Shown in pieces: positions 8,240 through 16,442 of a stretch of DNA of 64,000 bases (position 1 is its first letter; each line of letters begins with the position of its first letter). The DNA lies in the NCBI RefSeq assembly GCF_024198235.1, contig NZ_JAKCFB010000020.1, positions 111,668 to 175,667 of the forward strand. Reading direction: 5' to 3'. Source of the DNA: Myxococcus dinghuensis. Its GTDB lineage: Bacteria > Myxococcota > Myxococcia > Myxococcales > Myxococcaceae. Under the pieces are notes generated by a model. The model did no database searches. It was not told the origin of the DNA and was given only the letters and a program-made list of their open reading frames with translations. A program made the translations under genes and the position numbers.

Positions 8240-9814
8240 TCACTCCCGCTTCAGCACGCCATCCACGGTGCGCCACAGGCTCAGCGGGTTCGCCTCGCGA
8301 AGCTCCGCCGGCAGCAGCGCGTCCGGCACGTCCTGGAAGCACACCGGCCGCGCGAAGCGGCGGATGGCGCCCGTCCCCACCGCGGTGAAGCGGCCATCCG
8401 AGCTGGCCGGGAAGGGACCGCCATGCACCATCGCGGGGCAGACCTCCACACCGGTGGGCACGCCGTTCACCAGCACCCGCCCCACGCGGTCCGCCAGCAC
8501 GGGCAACAACTGCGCCGCGCACTCGTGGTCCGCCGCGTCCACCATCAACGTGGCCGTGAGCTGGCCCTCCAGGCGCGAGGCCACCCGCGTCAGCTCCACC
8601 ACGTCCCGGGCCCGCGTCAGCACCGCGCAGCTCCCGAACACCTCCTCGGTCAGTGCACCCTGCGACAGCACCACGCCGGCCTCCGCCTCGAACAGCGCGG
8701 CCGCGCCATGCGCCCCCGTCGACGCCCCCTGCACACACGTCCGCGTGTCCTGACGCGAGGCGAGCCGCTCCACGCCCTCGCGGAAGCGCGCGGCGATGGC
8801 GGGCGTCAACATGGGCGCGGCGGGAGCGCCACCCAGCTTCTCCACGAGGCGCGCACGGAAGGCCTCGTAGCCCGGCCCGTCCACCGCGACGAGCAACCCG
8901 GGCGACGTGCAGAACTGGCCCGCGCCCTGGAGGATGGACGCGGCCAGCGAGTCCGCCAACACCTGCGGACGCGCGGCCAGCGCCTCCGGCAACAGGAACA
9001 CGGGGTTGATGGAGCCCATCTCCGCGAACACGGGGATGGGCACGGCGCGCGAGGCGGCCAGCTCCATCAACGCGCGCCCTCCCGCGCGGGAACCCGTGAA
9101 GCCCACGGCGCGGATGGCGGGGTGGCGCACCAGCGCCTGCCCCACCTCGATGCCCGCGTCGAGGAGCAGCGAGAAGACCCCCTCGGACAGTCCACAGGCG
9201 GCCACGGCCGCGCGAATCTTCAGGCCCGCCAGCTCGGACGTGGCCGGGTGCGCCGGGTGCGCCTTGGCGACGACGGGACACCCCGCGGCCAGCGCGGACG
9301 CGGTGTCGCCCCCCGCAACGGAGAAGGCGAGCGGGAAGTTGCTCGCGCCGAACACGGCCACCGGGCCCACGGCGCGCAGCATGGAGCGCAGGTCCGGGCG
9401 CGGCGCGGGGCGACGGTCGGGCAGCGCCCGGTCGATGCGCGCGTCCACCCAGCTCCCCTCCTCCAACAGCCGGGCGAAGAGCCGGAACTGGTTGGCGGCG
9501 CGGCCCAGCTCGTTCTGGATGCGCGCCGGAGGCAGGCCCGTCTCCTTCGGGGTGATGGCGAGGAACTCCGCCTCCGCGCCAGCCAACGCCTCCGCGACGT
9601 GCTCCAGGAACACGGCGCGCTGGCGCGCGGACAGGGCCGCGAAGGCCGGCGCGGCCTCCTCCGCCAGTTGGCAGGCCCGCGCCACCTCGTGCGGCAGCGC
9701 GCCATGGAAGCGCGGCTCGAGCGCCACGTTCTCCGTCGGGTTCCAGCCCGTGAAGGTCGGCCCACCGGGTTCCCCACGTCCCGCGCCAATCAGCGACAAT
9801 CCCGTCCCACTCAT
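8240..9814 (-). CDS. lhpG: 2,5-dioxovalerate (alpha-ketoglutarate semialdehyde) dehydrogenase
   Basis: 524 residues, aldehyde dehydrogenase superfamily. The catalytic cysteine is C302 in GQFCTSPG and the general-base Glu is E265 in FAEMGSINP. The long form (about 525 aa) and the FCTSPG active-site sequence are typical of the 2,5-dioxovalerate dehydrogenase branch rather than betaine or succinic semialdehyde enzymes. It oxidises 2,5-dioxopentanoate to 2-oxoglutarate with NAD(P)+, the last step of hydroxyproline (and some sugar acid) catabolism. It is the last gene of the six-gene operon, 78 bases after the deaminase gene. Confidence 0.9.
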   Translation of the reverse strand: MSGTGLSLIGAGRGEPGGPTFTGWNPTENVALEPRFHGALPHEVARACQLAEEAAPAFAALSARQRAVFLEHVAEALAGAEAEFLAITPKETGLPPARIQNELGRAANQFRLFARLLEEGSWVDARIDRALPDRRPAPRPDLRSMLRAVGPVAVFGASNFPLAFSVAGGDTASALAAGCPVVAKAHPAHPATSELAGLKIRAAVAACGLSEGVFSLLLDAGIEVGQALVRHPAIRAVGFTGSRAGGRALMELAASRAVPIPVFAEMGSINPVFLLPEALAARPQVLADSLAASILQGAGQFCTSPGLLVAVDGPGYEAFRARLVEKLGGAPAAPMLTPAIAARFREGVERLASRQDTRTCVQGASTGAHGAAALFEAEAGVVLSQGALTEEVFGSCAVLTRARDVVELTRVASRLEGQLTATLMVDAADHECAAQLLPVLADRVGRVLVNGVPTGVEVCPAMVHGGPFPASSDGRFTAVGTGAIRRFARPVCFQDVPDALLPAELREANPLSLWRTVDGVLKRE

Positions 9815-9892
9815 TCCCGTGTCCTCTCCAGCGTAGGGTCCGCCCGCGTCCCGCGCACTCCCACGCGGGACGCCTCACTCGCCTCGGTGGCG

Positions 9893-10783
9893 CTAGAGGG
9901 CCGGCCGGTTCGCCAGCGCCTCGCGCAGCACACGCAGGCACTCCTCGCGCTCCGCGCCCACCAACTCCAGCCGGGGACCCCGCACCCGCTCGTGGCCCCA
10001 GCCCACTTCCTGCTGCACCAGCTTGATGAGCTGCACGAACTTCGTCACGGTGTCCAGCCGCAGCAGCGGCAGGAACCACCGGTACAGTTGGAAGGCGGCG
10101 TCCTTCTTTCCGGCGAGCGCCAGGTCGAACAACCGGACCGACTCCGCCGGGAAGGCATTCACCAGTCCCGCGACCCAGAAGCGCGCGCCTGCCTCCACGC
10201 CCTCGACGAGGCAGTCATCCACGCCCACGCCCAGGGCGAGCCGGTCGCCCAGCAGCGCGCGGATGGCGGTGACCCGGCGAGCGTCCGTGGAGGACTCCTT
10301 CACGGCGACGGCGTTGTCGTGCTCGGCCGCCAGCTCCGCCAGGTGCGGCGGCGTGAAGTCCGTCTTGTACGCGACGGGGTTGTTGTAGAGCAGGCCCGGC
10401 AGCTTCGTGGCGCGCAGGACGGCGGACATGTGGGCCTTCATCTCGCGCCAGTCGCTCGAATAGACATACGGCGGCAGCACCATGAGCCCGGCGCACCCGG
10501 CCTCCTCCGCCGCGCGCGCCAGCCGCACGGCCTCCGCCGTGGAGAGCGCGGCGATACCGGGGATGACGGGCGCCTTCACCGCGTCCACGCACGTGCGCAT
10601 CAGCGCGACCTTCTCCTCCACGCTCAGCGTGGCGCCCTCGCCCAGCGAGCCGCACGGGATGATGCCGGTGCAGCCCTGCGAGACGAGCCACTGCACGTGC
10701 GCGCGCACCGCGCCGTGGTCCACGGACAGGTCCGCGTTGAAGGGGGTGGTGATGGCGGGAAGGACACCATTCCAAAGGGTCAT
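9893..10783 (-). CDS. lhpC: 1-pyrroline-4-hydroxy-2-carboxylate deaminase (DHDPS/NAL family)
   Basis: 296 residues, a TIM-barrel aldolase of the dihydrodipicolinate synthase superfamily. The Schiff-base lysine is K162 (AVKES) and the conserved tyrosine is Y133 (LYNNP). The family alone does not fix the substrate. Placement between a hydroxyproline dehydrogenase and alpha-ketoglutarate semialdehyde dehydrogenase identifies it as the enzyme that deaminates and dehydrates pyrroline-4-hydroxy-2-carboxylate to 2,5-dioxovalerate. ATG 10783 overlaps the stop of the upstream oxidoreductase (ATGA), which implies coupled translation; the frame is open further upstream inside that gene, but this is not the start. 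Confidence 0.88.
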   Translation of the reverse strand: MTLWNGVLPAITTPFNADLSVDHGAVRAHVQWLVSQGCTGIIPCGSLGEGATLSVEEKVALMRTCVDAVKAPVIPGIAALSTAEAVRLARAAEEAGCAGLMVLPPYVYSSDWREMKAHMSAVLRATKLPGLLYNNPVAYKTDFTPPHLAELAAEHDNAVAVKESSTDARRVTAIRALLGDRLALGVGVDDCLVEGVEAGARFWVAGLVNAFPAESVRLFDLALAGKKDAAFQLYRWFLPLLRLDTVTKFVQLIKLVQQEVGWGHERVRGPRLELVGAEREECLRVLREALANRPAL

Positions 10784-12051
10784 GACGCTCTCGTGTGGGG
10801 TGGAGGAGAAGGAAGTCTCAGACTGCCGATGCGCGCGGGGAGGCAGGGCGGACGCACGTCCTCCCCCGTCCAGCCGAAGAGGACCTCGGCCGCCGCGCCG
10901 CAGGTGCGCCCCTGACAGGCGCCCATGCCCAGCCGCGCGTAGAGCCGCGCCTCGCGCAGGTCGCGGCATCCGTCGAGCGCCTGGAGCGGCACGTCCTCGC
11001 AGCGGCACACCAGCGTCTCCGGAGTCGCCAGTCGCCGCAGCTCCTCGCGAGGCGCATCGTGTCTCGCCAACTGGTCCGCGAAGGTCCGGACCGCGCGCCA
11101 CGAGCGCTCCAGCCCGGTGGGGACGGGCTTGCCGGCGGCGACGTGCCCGACCAGCTCGCCGGTGACCAGCGCCTGGTCCACGCCGCCGATGCCCAGCAGC
11201 TCACCCACGGCGTGGACGCCCTTCACGCGCGTCTCCAGGCGCTCGTCCACGACGACCGCGCCGGAGGCCACCTCGCAGCCCAGGAGCTTCGCCAGCTCCA
11301 GGTTCGGGACGAGCCCGTAGGCGGCGCCCAGGTAGTCACAGGGCAGGGTCTCCTCGTGGCCGCGCACGGACAGGCGCACGCGCTCGACGCGCGCCTCGCC
11401 CTCGGCGGCCACCACCCACGCGTCCGTGGCGGTGGGAATCCCGACCAGCGAGGCCGCGAGCGCGGCGCCCTGGAGCAGCTTGCCCGGGTGGCGCCAGAGC
11501 TGGAGCGCGAAGCCCCAGTGCCGCGCGGCGGGAGCCTGCTCCGCGATGAAGAGGACCTCGGCGCCGTGGCGGTGGAGGGTCGCGGCGGCGGCGAGCAGCA
11601 GCGGGCCCGTGCCCGCGAGCACCACGCGCTTGCCTCGCACGGGCAACCCGTCCTTCACCAGCACCTGGAGCCCGCTGACGCCGAGCACGCCGGGAAGCGT
11701 CCAACCCGGGAACGGGAGGAAGCGCTCCCGGGCACCGGTGGCGAGCACGGCGCGGCCGTAGCGCACGGCCAGGGACGACGTGCCCTCCTCGACCAGCAGG
11801 AGCCCCGGCTCGGGCGCGGCGACGACCCGCGCACCGGGGCGGAACCTCGCGCCGGACGCGGCGAAGCGGTCGAGCCAGCGGCGCGCGAGCCGGTTCTCCC
11901 GCTTGCGCGCCTCGCCCCTCCACACCTGACCTCCCGGCTGGGATTGCGGGTCGAGCACGAGCACGCTCAGCCCCGCCTCGGCCGCGTGACAGGCGGCGGC
12001 GAGCCCGCCCGGGCCCGCGCCGACGACGACGAGGTCACAGGCCTCACGCAT
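10780..12051 (-). CDS. FAD/NAD(P)-binding subunit of D-hydroxyproline dehydrogenase with C-terminal iron-sulfur domain
   Basis: 423 residues. N-terminal dinucleotide site VGAGPGGLAAA (about 10-20), a second Rossmann motif AGTGPLLLAAA (about 147-157), and a C-terminal BFD-like region. In that region CRCED (about 350) and a later G-ACQGRTC (about 377-385) supply the four cysteines for a [2Fe-2S] cluster. This architecture is that of the large subunit of opine/octopine-type and heterotrimeric D-hydroxyproline dehydrogenases, where it pairs with a DAO-type subunit and a small ferredoxin subunit; both are encoded just upstream. It overlaps the ferredoxin gene by 8 bases and the deaminase gene by 4. 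Confidence 0.87.
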   Translation of the reverse strand: MREACDLVVVGAGPGGLAAACHAAEAGLSVLVLDPQSQPGGQVWRGEARKRENRLARRWLDRFAASGARFRPGARVVAAPEPGLLLVEEGTSSLAVRYGRAVLATGARERFLPFPGWTLPGVLGVSGLQVLVKDGLPVRGKRVVLAGTGPLLLAAAATLHRHGAEVLFIAEQAPAARHWGFALQLWRHPGKLLQGAALAASLVGIPTATDAWVVAAEGEARVERVRLSVRGHEETLPCDYLGAAYGLVPNLELAKLLGCEVASGAVVVDERLETRVKGVHAVGELLGIGGVDQALVTGELVGHVAAGKPVPTGLERSWRAVRTFADQLARHDAPREELRRLATPETLVCRCEDVPLQALDGCRDLREARLYARLGMGACQGRTCGAAAEVLFGWTGEDVRPPCLPARIGSLRLPSPPPHTRAS

Positions 12052-12304
12052 CGGTCACCACCTCCTGCCCCTCACGGCAAGGCACGAGGCACGTCAGCAC
12101 CTCGGGCACGCCATCGACGGTGGCCCGGCACTCGAAGCAGACCCCCATCCCGCACAGCGGTCCACGTGGCCGGCCGCTCAGGTCGGCGCGGCTGACCAGC
12201 GCGTCCCCGGTGCCGAGCGCGGCGGCCACGGACGTCCCCTCCGGCACCGTGACGACGCGACCGTTGATGCGCAGGGTGACGACCTCCGACTTCGGAGCGC
12301 TCAT
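12044..12304 (-). CDS. Small [2Fe-2S] ferredoxin-like subunit of D-hydroxyproline dehydrogenase
   Basis: 86 residues. Beta-grasp ferredoxin fold with cysteines C51, C56, C59 and C72 (Cx4Cx2Cx12C), the plant-type [2Fe-2S] spacing. Proteins of this size are the gamma subunit of heterotrimeric amino-acid dehydrogenases and pass electrons from the substrate-oxidising flavin subunit. It lies 30 bases after that subunit and overlaps the next gene by 8 bases, consistent with a 1:1:1 complex. Confidence 0.87.
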   Translation of the reverse strand: MSAPKSEVVTLRINGRVVTVPEGTSVAAALGTGDALVSRADLSGRPRGPLCGMGVCFECRATVDGVPEVLTCLVPCREGQEVVTDA

Positions 12305-12334
12305 GAGCGCAGCTCCCGGGCCTCGCGGCGACGC

Positions 12335-13471
12335 TCATGCATGGGCCACCTGCCTCGGCGTCCGTCCCAGGAATCGCTCGGGGAGATAGGGACGCGCGTC
12401 GATGGCGGAGGAGCGCCCCAGGAGCTGGTCCGCCACCAACCGGGCGCTGCCCGTCGCGGTGGTGATGCCCAGTCCTTCGTGACCACACGCCAGCCACAGC
12501 CAGGGCTGCTCCGGGTGGGGCCCCAGCAACGGCAGGCCATCCGGCGTCGCGGGGCGCAGACCGGTCCACGCGCGCAGGGCCTGCATGCCATCGAGCCCCG
12601 GGAGGAAGTCCGCGGCGCGGCGGAGCATGCGCTCCAGGATGGCGGCCTCCACCTCGCGTGTCCCCACGCCGGGCTGGCGCGAGGAGCCGAGCAGGAGCTG
12701 CCCGGTGACACGCGGCTGGGCGTTGAACGCGACGGAGGCCCCCTCGGTGCCGTGGGCGCTCTTGACGTATCCCAGCTCCACGAGCTGGTGCTTCACCACG
12801 GGCGCGCCGCGCCGGGTGATGAGCAGGTGTCCCTTGCGCGGGGTGATGGGGAGACCGGGACAGAGCGAGGGGCTGGCCACGCCCGCCGCGAGGACGATGT
12901 GTCGCGCGGCCAGGACGTCGCCATTCGCGAGGACGACCTCTCCGGGGCGCAGCGCCTGGGCGGGGGTGCCCGTCATCAGCCGCGCCCCACGCGCCTGGGC
13001 TCGCAGCGCGAAGGTGCGGGCGGCGAGCGGCGGATACACGACGGCGTCCCCTGGGACGCGCAGCGCCCCCACCAGCCCCGGGGCCAGCGCGGGCTCGGCC
13101 TCGTAGAGCGCGGCGGCGTCGAGCACCTCGACCCGCACTCCCGCGGCCCGGTAGTTGCTCACCTTGGAGTCGACCGCGGCCATCTCCTCGGCGTCGGCCG
13201 CGAGCCACAGCGTCCCGCACGCGTCGTACTCGACGGCGCGAGGCAGCCCCTCCGCCAGCGCCCGCCACAGCGAGACGGACCAGGACGTGAGCGCCAGCTC
13301 CGCGGCGTTGTCGTCCATGGCCACCAGGTGGCCCATGCCACACGCGGTGGTGCCCGTGCCGATGGAGCGCGCCTCGACGAGCGCGACGGACATGCCCGCC
13401 TCGCTCAACGCGTCCGCGAGCGCCGCCCCGACGATGCCTCCACCGACGATGGCGCAGTCGACGGCGCTCAC
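12335..13471 (-). CDS. lhpB: FAD-dependent D-amino-acid (D-hydroxyproline) dehydrogenase catalytic subunit
   Basis: 378 residues from GTG 13471, which makes a GTGA overlap with the epimerase stop; GTG 13483 is an alternative adding four residues. DAO superfamily: Rossmann motif GGGIVG at 10-15, a Glu-terminated second strand, and the C-terminal GLRPATPDGLPLLGP and CGHEGLGITTATGSA signatures typical of D-amino acid and glycine oxidases. It would oxidise cis-4-hydroxy-D-proline to pyrroline-4-hydroxy-2-carboxylate. The neighbouring ferredoxin and FAD/NAD genes suggest the heterotrimeric Pseudomonas-aeruginosa-like form rather than a stand-alone oxidase. Confidence 0.87.
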   Translation of the reverse strand: MSAVDCAIVGGGIVGAALADALSEAGMSVALVEARSIGTGTTACGMGHLVAMDDNAAELALTSWSVSLWRALAEGLPRAVEYDACGTLWLAADAEEMAAVDSKVSNYRAAGVRVEVLDAAALYEAEPALAPGLVGALRVPGDAVVYPPLAARTFALRAQARGARLMTGTPAQALRPGEVVLANGDVLAARHIVLAAGVASPSLCPGLPITPRKGHLLITRRGAPVVKHQLVELGYVKSAHGTEGASVAFNAQPRVTGQLLLGSSRQPGVGTREVEAAILERMLRRAADFLPGLDGMQALRAWTGLRPATPDGLPLLGPHPEQPWLWLACGHEGLGITTATGSARLVADQLLGRSSAIDARPYLPERFLGRTPRQVAHA

Positions 13472-14403
13472 CCGATGCCCCACGCGAACGGGTCCGTCGG
13501 GTCGACGAGCAGCGTGCCCTCCGCGTTCACCGAGGCCGTGCCGGTGATGGTCGGCAGGATGCGCTGCCCGTCGCGGACGTAGCGCCCCTCGAAGCGGCTG
13601 CCGATGATGCTCTCCTGCACCCAGGTCGCGCCCTCGGCCAGCGCCCCCTCCGCCGCGAGGCAGGCCAGCTTCGCGCTCGTCCCGGTGCCACAGGGGGACC
13701 GGTCATACGCGAGCCCCGGACACAGGACGAAGTTGCGCGCGTTCGCGCCCGGGGAGCCCGAGGGCGCGTACAGCTCGACGTGGTCGACCTCCGCGCCGTC
13801 GGCGCCGGTGATGTGCTGGTCGGAGAGCGCCTGCTTGATGGCGGAGGTGTAGGCCGTGAGCGCGGGGATGTTCGCCAGCTCCAGGGCGACGTGCCGCGCG
13901 CGGGAGAGGAAGAACCAGTTCCCACCCCAGGCGATGTCGCCGCGCACCTCGCCGTGGCCCGGCACGGAGACGGCCACATCGTGCGCCAGCCGGTAGCTGG
14001 GCACGTTGGCGATGCTGACGCGCCCGTCCGGGTGCAGCGTGGCCTTCACCACGCCCACGGGGGTCTCCAGCGCATGGCCCCCCGGACCGATGCGCCCCAG
14101 GTACTCCAACGTCTTCACCACGCCGATGGTGCCGTGGCCACACATGCCCAGGTAGCCCACGTTGTTGAAGAAGATGACGCCCGCCACGCTCGACGGATGG
14201 ACGGGTGGGCAGAGGAGCGCGCCCACCATGACGTCCGAGCCCCGGGGCTCGCAGACGATGGCCTTGCGGAACGCATCGAACCGCTCGCGGAAGCGCTCGC
14301 GCAAGGTCGCCAGGTCCCCCTCGCCCAGCTCCGGTCCCCCCTCCGTCACGACGCGCGTGGGCTCTCCACCGGTATGACTGTCGATGACACGAATGCGGCG
14401 CAT
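13468..14403 (-). CDS. lhpA: 4-hydroxyproline 2-epimerase (proline racemase family)
   Basis: 311 residues, the usual length for hydroxyproline epimerases. Both catalytic cysteines are present: C88 in MCGHGTIG and C238 in SPCGTGTSA. This makes it an epimerase, unlike the 3-hydroxyproline dehydratases of the same family that carry Thr in the second position. It converts trans-4-hydroxy-L-proline to cis-4-hydroxy-D-proline, the entry step. First gene of the operon; ATG 14403 chosen because the upstream extension of the frame has no homologous character. The operon promoter should lie in 14404-14526. Confidence 0.92.
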   Translation of the reverse strand: MRRIRVIDSHTGGEPTRVVTEGGPELGEGDLATLRERFRERFDAFRKAIVCEPRGSDVMVGALLCPPVHPSSVAGVIFFNNVGYLGMCGHGTIGVVKTLEYLGRIGPGGHALETPVGVVKATLHPDGRVSIANVPSYRLAHDVAVSVPGHGEVRGDIAWGGNWFFLSRARHVALELANIPALTAYTSAIKQALSDQHITGADGAEVDHVELYAPSGSPGANARNFVLCPGLAYDRSPCGTGTSAKLACLAAEGALAEGATWVQESIIGSRFEGRYVRDGQRILPTITGTASVNAEGTLLVDPTDPFAWGIG

Positions 14404-14526
14404 GCGAGCGACTCCCTCGACCCGGGCGTTCCAGGCTCCGACCCTAGGGACATCGGCCCCAGGGTTCTTGGGAGATTCGACCACACCCGCGTGGGAATCA
14501 TGCAAATGCCAGGGAGCGAGGCCCCC

Positions 14527-15069
14527 TCACGACGGCAGTCTGGCGATGTTGAGGGTGACGGCCCCACAGGCGCCCTCGAACCCTTCGATGATGATGAGCA
14601 GCTGCACGCCCTTGACGAGCCCGTTGAGGGTGACCCGCGACTGGGGGGTCGTCGAGGTGTCGTCGTTGCACCCCATCACGCTGGACGTCGAGGTGAAGTG
14701 CCGGATCTCCATGACGGTGTCGAAGTTCGAGTTGATGGTGGAGAAGGTGTACTTCCCCGTCTCGGGGACCGTCCAGACGTAGGAGATGTCGCGGGAGGAG
14801 CCCGAACCACACGTCGTCCGCCACTGGTTGGACGCGGTGCAGGTCGACGGATGGGTCGCGATGGGGCTGCCCAGCGCGCGGCCCAGGTCTCCCACGAAGG
14901 TCATCTGGCTGACCTCGCTCGGCTCCCCGAGCACCTCGCTCCCAGTCCCTCCGGAGCCCTCGGGCCCCCACTCACCGAGCCCCTCCTCCTCCGGGGGCAC
15001 CGGACCACAGGCCCCCGACATGACCACCGCGGCGACCGCACCCATGACAGACCCGACCGTTTTCGACAT
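14527..15069 (-). CDS. PPC-domain-like lipoprotein
   Basis: 180 residues from ATG 15069. Signal peptide with lipobox SGAC (C21), then an acidic/Gly spacer. The C-terminal beta-sandwich (about 80-178) carries the W-x-VPETGKYTFST and FDTVMEIRHF motifs of bacterial pre-peptidase C-terminal (PPC) domains. Four Cys in the mature part could form disulfides. Such stand-alone PPC lipoproteins are common in myxobacteria; role unknown, possibly substrate binding at the surface. Divergent from the beta-lactamase-fold gene. Confidence 0.7.
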   Translation of the reverse strand: MSKTVGSVMGAVAAVVMSGACGPVPPEEEGLGEWGPEGSGGTGSEVLGEPSEVSQMTFVGDLGRALGSPIATHPSTCTASNQWRTTCGSGSSRDISYVWTVPETGKYTFSTINSNFDTVMEIRHFTSTSSVMGCNDDTSTTPQSRVTLNGLVKGVQLLIIIEGFEGACGAVTLNIARLPS

Positions 15070-15143
15070 GGCGTACCCGACCCTGTTCGTGTCCCAGCGC
15101 AGCCCCGCCCGAGGTATCCGGCCGGGGCGGGCAGACACGGGAG

Positions 15144-15165
15144 GTTGTGCCTGCCTGCCCACAAC
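15144..15165. promoter_or_regulatory. Inverted repeat in a divergent spacer
   Basis: GTTGTG (15144-15149) and CACAAC (15160-15165), 10 bases apart, lie in the 260-base spacer between the PPC lipoprotein and the beta-lactamase-fold lipoprotein. Candidate operator; no other support. Confidence 0.25.
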
Positions 15166-15329
15166 GTTGGTTCGAGGTCATCGGGCGACCATTGCCTGCG
15201 CGGTCCGGGTCCCCATTCCGTTCCGGATACTTTCATTCTCGAAAACCAAGCCGCGCGTGGGGAGACGACCGCGGCACGTCGAAAGAGAGGATTCGCAACT
15301 TTCCCGGCGGGCCCGTGTTCGAGGGACCC

Positions 15330-16433
15330 ATGCGAATCCACCACCTCCTCCTGATGACGACGTTGCTGTCCGCCTGCGGTCCCGCCTCCGCGCCGCGGGC
15401 CCCCTCCGCCGAGGAGGCCCCCGTCGACCAGCAGCAGTCGGAGCTGGCCGGCTGGGCCGCCGTGCGCGCGTTGCTCGTGCAGCGCGCGGCCGCCGGGGGT
15501 GTCTCGGACCTGGGGCTGATGGTGTTCGACGCCCAGGACGACCTCGTCTTCCAGCACATGGTGGGCACCTTCACGCCCACCACGCGCGTGGCCGTGGCGT
15601 CCGCGTCGAAGTTCGTCTCCGGCATCGTGCTCTTCGAGCTGGTCAAGCGCGGACAGTTGAGCCTCGACTCGACGACGGGCGCGGTGCTCGGCTGGACGGG
15701 GCCCAAGGCCTCCATCACCCTGCGCCACCTGCTCTCGTTCACCTCGGGCATGAACCCGGAGAACGTCTGCACCACCAACCCGGACATCACCCTGGCCACC
15801 TGCGTGGCCATCCTCTCCGCGCAGGCGCCCGTCGCCGCGCCCGGCACGCGCTTCGACTACGGCAGCACGCACCTGCACGTCGCCGCGCGCATGGCGGAGG
15901 TCGTCACGGGCAAGACGTGGAACACGCTGTTCAGCGACATCCTCCGCGCGCCGCTGGGGCAGGCCACCGCCGTCTCCTACTACTCGCGCCCCCGGCAGGC
16001 CCTGGGCACGCAGAACCCGCTCATCGCCGGCGGCCTGCGCGCCTCCATGTCCGAGTACGCGGACTTCCTCCGGCTCGCGTTCCACAAGGGCCAGACGCCC
16101 GCCCTCACCGTGGGCACGCCCGCGCTCTTCGACACCCAGGCGCGAGAGCCCTACGACGTCGTCATCGGCAACTCGCCCATGCAGGGCATCGGCCTGCCCT
16201 TCCACTACGGCCTCACCGCGTGGCTGGAGTGCCTGACGCCCGCGCAGGGCTGCACGCGGCTCAGCTCGCCGGGCGCCTTCGGCTTCACGCCGTGGATGGA
16301 CCGCGAGAGCGGCTACTACGCCATCCTGGGCATGGAGCTGACCGTCACCGCGGGCGAGGGCGGCGTCGCGGAGTTCTCCGTCAACCTGGAGCGCGACCTG
16401 GCGCCGCTCATCCGCGACGCGCTCGCGCCCTGA
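15330..16433 (+). CDS. Serine beta-lactamase-fold lipoprotein (class C/esterase type)
   Basis: 367 residues. Lipobox LLSAC (C16), so a lipoprotein; ATG 15330 chosen because the longer frame would destroy this signal. The catalytic SxxK is S91-A-S-K94, and the second motif is Y177-G-S179 in place of YxN, as in esterases and some carboxypeptidases. The third KTG-like motif is not clear. It may be a D-amino peptidase, esterase or penicillin-binding-like hydrolase at the cell surface; substrate cannot be read from sequence. Its stop is 9 bases from the convergent receptor gene. Confidence 0.8.
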   Translation: MRIHHLLLMTTLLSACGPASAPRAPSAEEAPVDQQQSELAGWAAVRALLVQRAAAGGVSDLGLMVFDAQDDLVFQHMVGTFTPTTRVAVASASKFVSGIVLFELVKRGQLSLDSTTGAVLGWTGPKASITLRHLLSFTSGMNPENVCTTNPDITLATCVAILSAQAPVAAPGTRFDYGSTHLHVAARMAEVVTGKTWNTLFSDILRAPLGQATAVSYYSRPRQALGTQNPLIAGGLRASMSEYADFLRLAFHKGQTPALTVGTPALFDTQAREPYDVVIGNSPMQGIGLPFHYGLTAWLECLTPAQGCTRLSSPGAFGFTPWMDRESGYYAILGMELTVTAGEGGVAEFSVNLERDLAPLIRDALAP

Positions 16434-16442
16434 GGCCGCGCC

